DNA of 7,967 bases from JBFFSQ01 sp041572275 (GTDB taxonomy: Bacteria; Pseudomonadota; Gammaproteobacteria; SZUA-229): the NCBI GenBank assembly GCA_041572275.1, contig JBFFSQ010000141.1:1-7967 (forward strand), written 5' to 3'. The notes beneath the pieces are model-generated. The model did no database searches. It was given only the letters and a program-made list of their open reading frames with translations, and had not been told where the DNA came from. The number at the start of each line of letters is the position of its first letter. The stretch's first letter is position 1. Made by a program: the position numbers and the translations under genes. Shown piece after piece: positions 1 to 6,938 of this stretch.

Positions 1-732
1 GTGGCACCTTTTATGAGTCCTGTGGCACTGGTCAAGCGCATGTCACCGTTACGCAAATACCTCTCAGAGACACTTAACCGCCCTGTCATTATCGAAACAA
101 CAAAAGATGCAAAGGAATATGTTCCGCGAGCACTTGAGGGGCGATATGACCTGATTTTAGGGGGGCCAACTTTTGCATTAATGATGGCCAATTCAGATTT
201 GTATGACCTTCAGTTGACTCAGAGCAGTCCTATGACTGGGCATCTTGTGGTATTAGTCGATAGCCCGGTACAGACGATTGAAGATCTGATAGGTAAGAAA
301 ATTGGTACGCCACCTGCTGCAGGTTTTCTGGGACAATTAAGTCATTCATATTTTGAACAGCTGGGACTAAAAGGTGAGAAGGCTGTTGATGTGCATCATT
401 TTCATAGTCATAACGATGCGATATCAGCATTGCGGCGAGGTGAAACTCAGGCATCGTTAATTGCTGGGTTTATGGAACAACATCTGAATGAAAAAGGTAT
501 CAAAATCAGAACTATTGTGCGTTCATCCGAGTATCCTGGTTTGACAGTGCTGACCTCATCGCGACTTGACGATGAGTTGACGGTAAGAATAATCGATGCT
601 TTGTTGAGGCTAGGGAAAGATGAGGCAGGTAAAAAAGTTTTACAGGCAATTTCAATGCCTCCTTTCAGGGTGATCAGTGCTAATGAGTTTGATAAAGTAA
701 GGCCTTATCTGTCGAAGCATGTAGAGCACTAG
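1..732 (+). CDS. PhnD-like periplasmic solute-binding protein (5' partial)
   Basis: This is the C-terminal 243 or so residues of a phosphate/phosphite/phosphonate-type periplasmic binding protein (PhnD-like type 2 fold). The reading frame is open from base 1, so the signal peptide and true start lie upstream; the GTG at position 1 is probably an internal codon. Visible family features are the opening segment with SPLRKYLSETLNRPV (residues 15-29), the block GRYDLILGGPTFAL (47-60), which matches the 'yDl..ggp..y' stretch of these proteins, the hinge-like segment TIEDLIGKKIGTPP (92-105), and a second lobe with HNDAISALRRGETQASL (137-153). The Ser-Thr-Ser-Gly stretch that grips phosphonate in true PhnD is replaced by PPAAGFLGQL (104-113), so the ligand is probably different. 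Related domains also occur in sensors such as the tetrathionate kinase TtrS. The next gene starts eight bases later and is a cyclic-di-GMP enzyme; no transporter genes are seen in the window. The likely role is a ligand-sensing partner, by inference. Confidence 0.85.
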   Translation: MAPFMSPVALVKRMSPLRKYLSETLNRPVIIETTKDAKEYVPRALEGRYDLILGGPTFALMMANSDLYDLQLTQSSPMTGHLVVLVDSPVQTIEDLIGKKIGTPPAAGFLGQLSHSYFEQLGLKGEKAVDVHHFHSHNDAISALRRGETQASLIAGFMEQHLNEKGIKIRTIVRSSEYPGLTVLTSSRLDDELTVRIIDALLRLGKDEAGKKVLQAISMPPFRVISANEFDKVRPYLSKHVEH

Positions 733-740
733 ATATCAGT

Positions 741-3140
741 ATGCGAAGTTCACTATCAGCTCGTATCTTCATTAGCATTGTAGTTGTGCAGTTTGTTATG
801 TTGTCCGTCATGCTGTGGAATAGCATTCGCGTCATTGATCAAAATTATTCTGAATTTCTTGAAAAAACAGCACAGGAACAAACGACATTACTTGCAGCGG
901 CAGTTTCTCCAGGGTTGATTGCCTATGATGTTGCAATGATTGAGGATGTGTTGGCATTGGCAAAAAAGAAAAAAGACCTGATTTATATAGAAGTAACAGA
1001 TTTTGCAGGCAATCGAATTGCATCAGTGGGTAAATATGATGTTGAGAAAATAATACCGCATGATGAAGAGTATCATCTAACTCATGTGAATGAGGTTTTT
1101 GATATTACACGGAAGATTGTAGTAGGTGATCAGGAGATGGGGGTTTTGCATGTTGTCTATAATACAATTTTTTTGAATAAAATGACTGAAGAAGTAAGGA
1201 CTCAGAATGCAATAATAGCAGGATTGACATTATTGTTTCTGGCGATTTCAACAATATTCATTAGCTATTTTCTGACAAAGAAGTTGCGCCTTCTTAAGCA
1301 GGGTGTGAAGCAAATTCAGCAAGGCAATTTGTCGCATGTAATTGTAATGGAAGATAAGGATGATTTTGGCGAGCTGGCAATAGCGTTCAATGAGATGACG
1401 AGCCATTTGAGTAGTGCGCAGGAGCAGTTGCGAGAAGAGCATCAGATCCTGGCTCGACAGACAGTTCATTTGAAATCATTACTGAATAGCATTGATGCGG
1501 TGATTTGGGAATCAAAGGAAGACATATTCGATTTTATTTTTGTGAGCCGTGAAGCTGAAGATTTGCTCGGTTATCCATTGTCTGACTGGTTTGAGGAAGG
1601 CTTCTTTAAAAGGTCGGTTTTTAAAGATGATTGCCCTTCTTTATTAAATCAGCTTGAGTTGCTAAAACAGCCTGGCCGGCAGGTGACAGTTGATGTTCGA
1701 ATGCAGCATAATAATAAAAAATATTTGTGGACGCGCTTTATTGCTAGTTCTGATTATGATGAGCATGAACAGTGCAACATGGTTCGTGGATTAATAATTG
1801 ATATTAGTAATGAAAAACGTCGTGAAGAGCAGATCGTCTATCTTGCTGAGCATGATGCGCTTACGGGTCTGGTAAATCGACGTTATTTTCAGGAGAGATT
1901 GGCTCATCACATATCATTTGGCCAACGATATGGTCATGAGTCGGCGTTGTTGTTTTTGGATCTTGACCAGTTTAAATATATTAATGATACCTATGGCCAT
2001 CAGGCAGGAGATGCGTATCTTTTGCAGGTGGCGGTCAGTTTAAAAAATAGCTTACGTGATACAGATATTCTCGGCCGTCTGGGTGGTGATGAGTTTGGCG
2101 TGATCTTGCCTTTTGCAGATAGAGGTGAGGCGGTGAATGTTGCCGAGAATGTTCTGGCGTCATTATCTAGCACAGAATGGCGACATGAAGAGCAACAAGT
2201 TCATATCAGTGCAAGTATCGGTATTTCATTGTTTCCGAGTGATGATAAAGAGCCGAGCCAGGTACTCGCAGAAGCGGATGCTGCAATGTATCTGGCAAAA
2301 GCGCAGGGGCGTAATCGATACCATGTCTATAGCAAGGAAGATCAGGGTATGGCGCGGATGCAGGCAAAAGTTGAAATCGAAAATATGATTAGGGATGCGC
2401 TGAATAATGACCGTGTAGTGCTTCACTATCAGCCGATATTTAACCTGGAAACGGGTGAGATCAGTCACCATGAGGCATTGGTAAGGATTATTGATGCTGA
2501 CAATAATTTGATCATGCCAAGTAATTTTATTAAAACAGCAGAGCGCTTTGGTTTAATAAAAGAAATCGACCGTTGGGTGTTGGCTAAAGCGGTTGGTGTC
2601 GTAGCAGAGTCTCTACAGGCGGGTTCAATTGTTGATGTGGCAATCAATCTTTCAGGAAAGCACATCGATGATTCTGAATTTCATACCTGGATGCATGAAT
2701 TGCTGCTGAAAAATCAGGGGGTGGCTGAGCACATTATTATTGAACTGACTGAAACGGCCGCAGTTGAAAGCCTGATTACGGCGAAAAAATTTATAGATTC
2801 GATGTCTCAAAAGGGTTGTCGATTTGCGTTAGATGATTTTGGTGTTGGCTTTTCATCTTTCCAATATATAAAAAATTTACCGGTTGATTATATAAAAATC
2901 GATGGCAGCTTTGTGAGAAATTTGCATGTTGATGAGGCGGATCGTGTCTTCGTAAGAGCAGCAGTTGATATTGCGAAAAGTATGGGGATACACACTATTG
3001 CAGAATTTGTTGAAAATGAAAAAATTATGTGCGTCCTGAAGGGGCTTGGTGCAGACTTTGGGCAGGGTTATTATCTTGGGAGACCAGATAGCCTGATGAG
3101 TGAAAAGGTGATTTGCCTGGAGTCCTGTGTGGTGAATTAG
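741..3140 (+). CDS. Membrane HAMP-PAS-GGDEF-EAL cyclic-di-GMP cyclase/phosphodiesterase
   Basis: A 799-residue inner-membrane protein that should make and/or break cyclic-di-GMP. Order of parts: basic N-terminus and TM1 (about 9-27), a periplasmic sensor of about 128 residues (28-155) that I cannot assign to a named family, TM2 (157-178), HAMP linker (179-232), PAS-like domain (245-360), GGDEF domain (365-525) and EAL domain (545-790). The cyclase site is intact: GGDEF at 448-452, metal Asp in FLDLD (D407), and the inhibitory RxxD site RDTD at 439-442 with the usual five-residue spacing. The EAL site is also intact: EAL 578-580, N636, E668, D698-D699 in LDDFG, K719, E755 and Q775. Both activities are therefore possible; which dominates cannot be read from sequence. 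The ATG follows the upstream stop by eight bases with no convincing Shine-Dalgarno, which suggests translational coupling. The likely input is the PhnD-like protein docking on the periplasmic domain, as NspS does on MbaA (inference). Confidence 0.93.
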   Translation: MRSSLSARIFISIVVVQFVMLSVMLWNSIRVIDQNYSEFLEKTAQEQTTLLAAAVSPGLIAYDVAMIEDVLALAKKKKDLIYIEVTDFAGNRIASVGKYDVEKIIPHDEEYHLTHVNEVFDITRKIVVGDQEMGVLHVVYNTIFLNKMTEEVRTQNAIIAGLTLLFLAISTIFISYFLTKKLRLLKQGVKQIQQGNLSHVIVMEDKDDFGELAIAFNEMTSHLSSAQEQLREEHQILARQTVHLKSLLNSIDAVIWESKEDIFDFIFVSREAEDLLGYPLSDWFEEGFFKRSVFKDDCPSLLNQLELLKQPGRQVTVDVRMQHNNKKYLWTRFIASSDYDEHEQCNMVRGLIIDISNEKRREEQIVYLAEHDALTGLVNRRYFQERLAHHISFGQRYGHESALLFLDLDQFKYINDTYGHQAGDAYLLQVAVSLKNSLRDTDILGRLGGDEFGVILPFADRGEAVNVAENVLASLSSTEWRHEEQQVHISASIGISLFPSDDKEPSQVLAEADAAMYLAKAQGRNRYHVYSKEDQGMARMQAKVEIENMIRDALNNDRVVLHYQPIFNLETGEISHHEALVRIIDADNNLIMPSNFIKTAERFGLIKEIDRWVLAKAVGVVAESLQAGSIVDVAINLSGKHIDDSEFHTWMHELLLKNQGVAEHIIIELTETAAVESLITAKKFIDSMSQKGCRFALDDFGVGFSSFQYIKNLPVDYIKIDGSFVRNLHVDEADRVFVRAAVDIAKSMGIHTIAEFVENEKIMCVLKGLGADFGQGYYLGRPDSLMSEKVICLESCVVN

Positions 3141-3187
3141 CTTATTCCATTTCGTTTATTATTAATGAAAAAATCTTGAATTGTGTT

Positions 3188-3217
3188 TTTAATACCTGAT
3201 AACTAAATAGTATTAAA
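3188..3217. repeat. 8-bp inverted repeat, TTTAATAC / GTATTAAA
   Basis: Perfect 8-base arms (3188-3195 and 3210-3217) separated by 14 bases, lying between the 3' end of the GGDEF-EAL gene and the 3' end of the minus-strand remnant. It could be a weak bidirectional stem or a protein site. It is wholly AT-biased and has no T-run after either arm, so it is not a standard intrinsic terminator. Confidence 0.25.
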
Positions 3218-3218
3218 C

Positions 3219-3600
3219 CTATGAGGCTGCTTGGCTCTGTTTGTCTGTTGGTAGTGAGTTCGCCAACCAGTTGTTTTGGGATTTATAAAATACTCGCATA
3301 TAATTGAGTGTATGCTTTTCATATTTGACGATATAGGTATGTTTCAATAAGCTCAGGCCTGCTTTTTGTTTTCTTATGTAATCAATTCTTATAGGTTTAC
3401 CATAACGACTGGCAACTATGTTTAGCTGTGAGCGAGTCTGGTATGCAATATTGTCGAGTTCCGCCGGGGCAGGAGTCAATACGATTTAGAGTATCTAAAG
3501 ACGGCTTGATCTTGTCTTTGCTTAAATGGCTGGCGGCAGTCTGGCATAAACTTTGGATTTGCCTGATGTGATGAGTGTGTTTGCTGCAGCGCAGAAGCAT
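3219..3600 (-). pseudogene. Frameshifted remnant of a small uncharacterised, probably secreted protein
   Basis: Two overlapping minus-strand frames read as one protein split by a frameshift. The upstream frame (from about 3560, open back past 3600) gives SLCQTAASHLSKDKIKPSLDTLNR. The downstream frame (about 3482 to the TAG at 3221-3219) gives TPAPAELDNIAYQTRSQL, then SRYGKPIRIDYIRKQKAG, LLKHTYIVKYEKHTLNYM and FYKSQNNWLANSL. This has the look of a globular domain: an amphipathic helix, then beta strands with Gly-Lys-Pro and a final aromatic Phe-Tyr-Lys...Trp strand, a pattern I associate with small uncharacterised exported proteins of proteobacteria (memory, not a search). The downstream frame alone has only a TTG start and a stop at 3488-3486; joining the two frames needs one extra base near 3480-3486 to be skipped. 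No signal peptide is found in either frame upstream, so the 5' end also looks decayed. It is a real remnant or a sequencing indel; chance shadow frames are the alternative. Confidence 0.5.
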
Positions 3601-3802
3601 ATAGTGATCGGCTGTATTCAGTTTGATATTCTTACGGTGTTTGTGTGTGCTGTGATGAGGGTCTGTTTGCCATCATTGCGTGTGGTTTTTTTATGTAGAG
3701 TTAATCAATCATATAGATTGTGTGGCAGCAGCAGTCAAGCTGGCTTTTTTAAGTAGGTTATAGTTTGCTGCCATGAATTTTTCCTGAATATTAACTGGTT
3801 GG

Positions 3803-3831
3803 TTGATCAGGCAAGCTGTGCTGACTAATAT
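3803..3831 (+). promoter_or_regulatory. Sigma-70-type promoter for the DHH phosphoesterase gene
   Basis: A -35 box TTGATC (3803-3808) is followed after exactly 17 bases by a -10 box TAATAT (3826-3831). Transcription would begin near 3838, giving a leader of about 30 bases before the ATG at 3869. Position, spacing and box quality all fit the housekeeping factor; no operator is evident. Confidence 0.55.
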
Positions 3832-3868
3832 CTATAAACTTGAATAAAAGCGGTTGAGCGGAGGTTAT

Positions 3869-4822
3869 ATGGCGTATATTGACGTGTTTAATGGTGATGC
3901 AGATGGTATCTGTGCCCTGCATCAGTTAAGGTTGGCTAATCCCGTGAAAAGTCAGCTGGTAACCGGCGTTAAACGTAATATTAATCTACTGCAAGATCTT
4001 CAAGTCCAATCCGGTGATGAAGTGACGGTACTTGACATATCGCTGGACAAGAACCGTGAGGGTTTATTGAGAATTCTACAGGCGGGTGCCCGCGTCCAGT
4101 ATTTTGATCATCATTTTGCCGGTGACATCCCCGAACATGACGCGCTGCAAGCTCATATCGATACCGATGCGAATATGTGTAGCAGTTTACTGGTAAATGA
4201 GTATCTGGATGGCCAATTTCTGCCCTGGGCTGTGACAGCGGCCTATGGTGATAATCTGTATTCAGCTGCTGAACAAGCTGCACAGCCACTGAATTTAGAT
4301 CATGCCCAGCTAGAGCAGTTGAAATTGCTTGGTACTTGCATCAATTACAATGGTTATGGTGCTAGCCTGGATGATCTAATTTTTACACCGGACAATCTGT
4401 ATCAGATGGTTAAGCCTTATCGAAACCCATTCGATTTCATCAATAATGAGCCTGGCTACAAAATGCTGCTAGATGGCTATCAGATGGACATGCAGCAGGC
4501 ATTGGCGCTGAAAAGCCAGTACACGGATGATGGTCACGCCCTGTATGTGTTACCTGAGGCCAAATGGGCGCGGCGCGTGAGTGGTGTGTTTGCCAATGAC
4601 CTGGCCCAGAACAATCCAGAGCGTGCTCACGCCCTGCTTACCGAGAAAAAGGATGGGGGATTCTTGGTTAGTGTGCGTGCGCCCCTGAGCAAAAAGACCG
4701 GAGCCGATGAGCTCTGTCGTCAGTTTGAAACCGGCGGTGGTCGTAAGGCAGCGGCCGGGATTAACCATTTGCCGATGGAGCAGCATGATGCCTTCCTGGA
4801 GGCATTTAGACAGGCATTTTAG
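3869..4822 (+). CDS. DHH/DHHA1 family phosphoesterase
   Basis: A 317-residue soluble protein of the DHH superfamily (relatives: RecJ, NrnA/NrnB nano-RNases, cyclic dinucleotide phosphodiesterases), which use two metal ions, usually manganese, to cleave phosphodiesters or phosphomonoesters. In order: motif I FNGDADGICAL (7-17, metal Asp D10 and D12), motif II in VLDISL (D56), motif III FDHHFAG (79-85, the DHH signature at 80-82), motif IV AAYGDN (124-129), and a C-terminal DHHA1 domain with GGGRKAAAG (289-297). All expected metal ligands are present. No membrane segment or fused domain is seen. The start was set at ATG 3869 because GGAGG (3860-3864) stands just before it; an in-frame TTG at 3854 would overlap that site. 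The gene converges on cysQ with overlapping stop codons. The substrate is unknown; a role on short oligonucleotides or pAp would fit the neighbours, but that is inference. Confidence 0.88.
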   Translation: MAYIDVFNGDADGICALHQLRLANPVKSQLVTGVKRNINLLQDLQVQSGDEVTVLDISLDKNREGLLRILQAGARVQYFDHHFAGDIPEHDALQAHIDTDANMCSSLLVNEYLDGQFLPWAVTAAYGDNLYSAAEQAAQPLNLDHAQLEQLKLLGTCINYNGYGASLDDLIFTPDNLYQMVKPYRNPFDFINNEPGYKMLLDGYQMDMQQALALKSQYTDDGHALYVLPEAKWARRVSGVFANDLAQNNPERAHALLTEKKDGGFLVSVRAPLSKKTGADELCRQFETGGGRKAAAGINHLPMEQHDAFLEAFRQAF

Positions 4823-5622
4823 TCAAGGTATTGTGACCAATCTTTGCTGTTATCGCCAAAGACAAAAAACTCAGGATTGAGCAGGCTGTCTTTGGTGTTG
4901 TAGCGCAGGCGCTGCATATCGGTTCGAGTGATATGGCCGCCTGCCTCTTCAACAATGCACTGGGCGGCAGCTGTGTCCCATTCTGAAGTAAGCCCCAAAC
5001 GTGGATAAATATCAGCCTTGCCCTCGGCTACCAGGCAGGATTTTAATGAACTACCCATGGTGATTACTTCAGTGTTACCCAGCTTGTCGATATAGTTTTG
5101 CAGGGCGGGTGATGCATGTGAGCGGCTGCCAGCTACAGTAATGGTATCACCGGTCAATGAGCGACAATGGATTTGATGGATGCCTGTGCCAATCTCAAAT
5201 TTGAAGGCGCCGCCGTTGCGCCAGGCGAAGTAATCCTGTTTAAGTACCGGTGCATTGATGACACCGATGATACTCTCCTGATTTTCAATGAGTGCGATAT
5301 TGACACTGAACTCGTCATTACGCTTGATGAATTCCCGGGTGCCATCGAGAGGGTCTACTAGCCAGTAGCGTTGCCATTGACGACGAGTCGCAAAGGGAAT
5401 GTCGGGTGATTCCTCAGTGAGAATGGGAATGTCCGGTGTTAACTGGCTGAGTCCATCCACGATCAGTTTATCTGCAGCAAGATCTGCTGTAGTCAGAGGC
5501 GTTTTATCAGCTTTGTGTTCGATGTCGTAACTACTGTTGTAGATTTCCAGAATTTTATGTCCTGCCTGGCGAGCGATATCGACGGCATTCATACACAGGT
5601 ATTCAAGATTGAGATCAGACAT
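4819..5622 (-). CDS. cysQ: 3'(2'),5'-bisphosphate nucleotidase CysQ
   Basis: A 267-residue member of the inositol-monophosphatase-like, lithium-sensitive phosphatase family. CysQ converts 3'-phosphoadenosine 5'-phosphate (pAp), left over from sulfate assimilation and other phospho-transfer reactions, to AMP and phosphate, and so relieves inhibition of enzymes such as Orn. Motifs: TPLTTADLAAD (41-51), LTEES (68-72, metal Glu E70), WLVDPLDGTREFIKR (87-101, metal D90 and D93), GSRSH (165-169) and SEWDTAAAQ (213-221, metal D216) before the EEAGG turn. Length is a little above the E. coli enzyme because of about ten extra N-terminal residues; Met11 (MNAVDIARQAG) is an alternative start closer to the family's usual beginning. 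The ATG lies three bases after the nudE stop, so the two are probably co-transcribed. The stop overlaps that of the convergent DHH gene. Confidence 0.92.
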   Translation of the reverse strand: MSDLNLEYLCMNAVDIARQAGHKILEIYNSSYDIEHKADKTPLTTADLAADKLIVDGLSQLTPDIPILTEESPDIPFATRRQWQRYWLVDPLDGTREFIKRNDEFSVNIALIENQESIIGVINAPVLKQDYFAWRNGGAFKFEIGTGIHQIHCRSLTGDTITVAGSRSHASPALQNYIDKLGNTEVITMGSSLKSCLVAEGKADIYPRLGLTSEWDTAAAQCIVEEAGGHITRTDMQRLRYNTKDSLLNPEFFVFGDNSKDWSQYLD

Positions 5623-5625
5623 GCA

Positions 5626-6171
5626 TCACCGCTTCAGTAGAATGTCACGGACCATATACAGACTTGCAATGGAGCGAGCCTCAGTCAGCTCAGGGCGCTG
5701 GATGAAGTTATCCAGTTGATTAAGATCACAGCTGACAACTTCAAGAGGCTCGGGCTCGTCACCCGCCAGGTGTTGTTCATACAGGTCTTCCGCGAGCACG
5801 ATGTGCGTATCAAAGCTGAGATATCCCGGTGCAACACTCATGGTACTAATATGTGACAACGTATGCGCGCCATAGCCGATCTCTTCCATTAATTCACGAT
5901 TGGCGGCATCTTCAATGCTTTCTCCAGCATCGATCAGGCCTTTGGGGAAGACTAGTTCATAGCGATCAGTACCAGCAGCATATTCCTTAACCAGAAGTAC
6001 AGTCGATGGATTGAGCAATGCTACAATGAGTACCGCGCCATGGCTGTGGGTAACAATACGTTCATAGTCACGCTGCTCACCATTGGAAAATTTCAGCCTG
6101 AGCTGCTGAATGGTGAACAACCGGCTCTGGGCCAGGGTCGTGGTGTTGAGGATGGTGGGTTTTTTTGGCAT
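5626..6171 (-). CDS. nudE: ADP compounds hydrolase NudE (Nudix)
   Basis: A 181-residue Nudix hydrolase closely resembling E. coli NudE, which cleaves Ap3A, Ap2A, ADP-ribose and NADH to AMP plus a second phosphorylated product, with Mg2+. The N-terminal KPTILNTTTLAQSRLF matches the KPTILN...ARSRLF opening of the E. coli protein. The Nudix box GX5EX7REUXEEXGU is complete: G78, E84, R92-E93, E96-E97 and G99, within GLIDAGESIEDAANRELMEE. The family-specific GDEPEPL and the C-terminal EARSIASLYMVRD are also present. I chose ATG 6171 (MPKKPTILN); a TTG four codons upstream (6183) would give 185 residues, nearer the E. coli length of 186, and neither has a clear Shine-Dalgarno. The gene runs into cysQ with a three-base gap. 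It is divergent from the YrfG gene across 56 bases, the same pairing as yrfG/nudE in E. coli. Confidence 0.94.
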   Translation of the reverse strand: MPKKPTILNTTTLAQSRLFTIQQLRLKFSNGEQRDYERIVTHSHGAVLIVALLNPSTVLLVKEYAAGTDRYELVFPKGLIDAGESIEDAANRELMEEIGYGAHTLSHISTMSVAPGYLSFDTHIVLAEDLYEQHLAGDEPEPLEVVSCDLNQLDNFIQRPELTEARSIASLYMVRDILLKR

Positions 6172-6227
6172 ACACGAACACAATAAATTTTTGAGTTAGT
6201 TTACTCGTAAATACAGGTGAAAGCGAA
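6172..6227. promoter_or_regulatory. Short divergent control region between nudE and yrfG
   Basis: Both genes must be started from within or beside these 56 AT-rich bases. I find no convincing -35/-10 pair in either direction. An imperfect palindrome GAGTTAGTTTACTC (6193-6206, arms GAGT/ACTC) lies in the middle and might be a regulator site or chance. The Shine-Dalgarno of yrfG (AGGTGA, 6215-6220) is the only clear signal. Confidence 0.4.
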
Positions 6228-6881
6228 ATGATTGACTGGGCGGTAATACATAGTGTTTTTCTTGATCTGGATGGTACCTTGCTGGATCTGCATTATGATA
6301 ACCATTTTTGGCTCGAACATGTGCCGATCCGTTATGCTGAGCGTCACGGCCTCGACCATGCAGAAGCCCGCGATGTGCTGATGGGAAAATACAGCGCTGT
6401 GATGGGTAGCCTGAACTGGTACTGTGTTGAATACTGGTCAAAAGAACTGGCGCTGGATATCCCGGGATTGAAGCGAGAAGTTAAACATAAAATCGCCGTG
6501 AGACCCCATGTCAGAGAGTTTTTACAGTTTCTGCATATGCAGGGCAAGCGCGTTGTGCTGGTCACCAATGCACATCCTGCCAGTGTCGAAATAAAAATGG
6601 AAACCACCGGACTGGATCGTCATTTTGATCGTATCATTACCTCTCATGAGCTCGGCCATGCCAAAGAAGAGTCCGCATTCTGGCCTGCATTACAAGCCGT
6701 CGAAACATTTGATGTCAACAAGACTCTGTTTATTGATGATAACTTCAGTGTGCTGGATGCAGCCGCAGATTATGGAATTAAATATTTACTGGCGGTAAAG
6801 AAACCAGATAGCCAGGCTGAAAATAAAGAGCATAAGCACTATCCATTGCTGGAGTCATTCAGTGAAATTATTGTTGATTGA
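6228..6881 (+). CDS. yrfG: HAD-family GMP/IMP nucleotidase YrfG
   Basis: A 217-residue haloacid-dehalogenase-superfamily phosphatase, very like E. coli YrfG, which removes the 5' phosphate from purine mononucleotides (GMP, IMP). Motif I is FLDLDGTLLDL (11-21) with nucleophile D13 and acid/base D15; motif II is VTNAHP (112-117) with T113; motif III Lys is in GHAKEE (K146); motif IV is LFIDDN (167-172) with D170-D171. The cap region carries the family's LNWYCVEYWS (62-71), nearly identical to LNWYCLDYWS of the E. coli protein. The ATG is preceded by AGGTGA (6215-6220) at good spacing. It is transcribed away from nudE, so both share a 56-base control region. Nothing is missing or odd in the enzyme. 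Confidence 0.93.
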   Translation: MIDWAVIHSVFLDLDGTLLDLHYDNHFWLEHVPIRYAERHGLDHAEARDVLMGKYSAVMGSLNWYCVEYWSKELALDIPGLKREVKHKIAVRPHVREFLQFLHMQGKRVVLVTNAHPASVEIKMETTGLDRHFDRIITSHELGHAKEESAFWPALQAVETFDVNKTLFIDDNFSVLDAAADYGIKYLLAVKKPDSQAENKEHKHYPLLESFSEIIVD

Positions 6882-6938
6882 ATATGGTCACAAAGCGTGG
6901 TGAGTTCACCTTAAAATAATTATAATTATGGCTAATAG

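Larger units (their letters stand above)
3141..3868. other. Gene-poor interval between the signalling pair and the DHH gene
   Basis: This stretch holds no intact gene that I can support. It contains an AT-rich inverted repeat just after the GGDEF-EAL stop, a broken minus-strand coding remnant (3219-3600) and a promoter at 3803-3831. Between about 3600 and 3800 the short open frames on both strands lack ribosome binding sites and protein-like composition. A small CAGC/GCTG hairpin (3729-3742) is followed by six T residues at 3745-3750; it is too weak to call a terminator with confidence. Confidence 0.6.

Noticed and set aside
2137..2665. Alternative frames of 66-83 codons on both strands inside the GGDEF-EAL gene
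   Set aside because: They are shadows of a gene whose own frame carries every expected motif.
3553..3756. 67-codon plus-strand frame in the interval after the GGDEF-EAL gene
   Set aside because: No ribosome binding site, low-complexity Val/Cys/Phe-rich translation, and it lies opposite the more protein-like minus-strand remnant.
3854..3868. TTG start for the DHH phosphoesterase
   Set aside because: The Shine-Dalgarno GGAGG lies inside this extension and points to ATG 3869.
3981..4786. Two minus-strand frames (102 and 78 codons) opposite the DHH gene
   Set aside because: Antisense shadows with no domain features; the plus frame has all the DHH motifs.
6196..6607. Minus-strand frames opposite the yrfG start
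   Set aside because: Shadows of a clear HAD-family gene.
6899..6929. Palindromes GGTGAGTTCACC and ATAATTATAATTAT after yrfG
   Set aside because: Short or low-complexity; not placed at a promoter I can see, so not called as operators.
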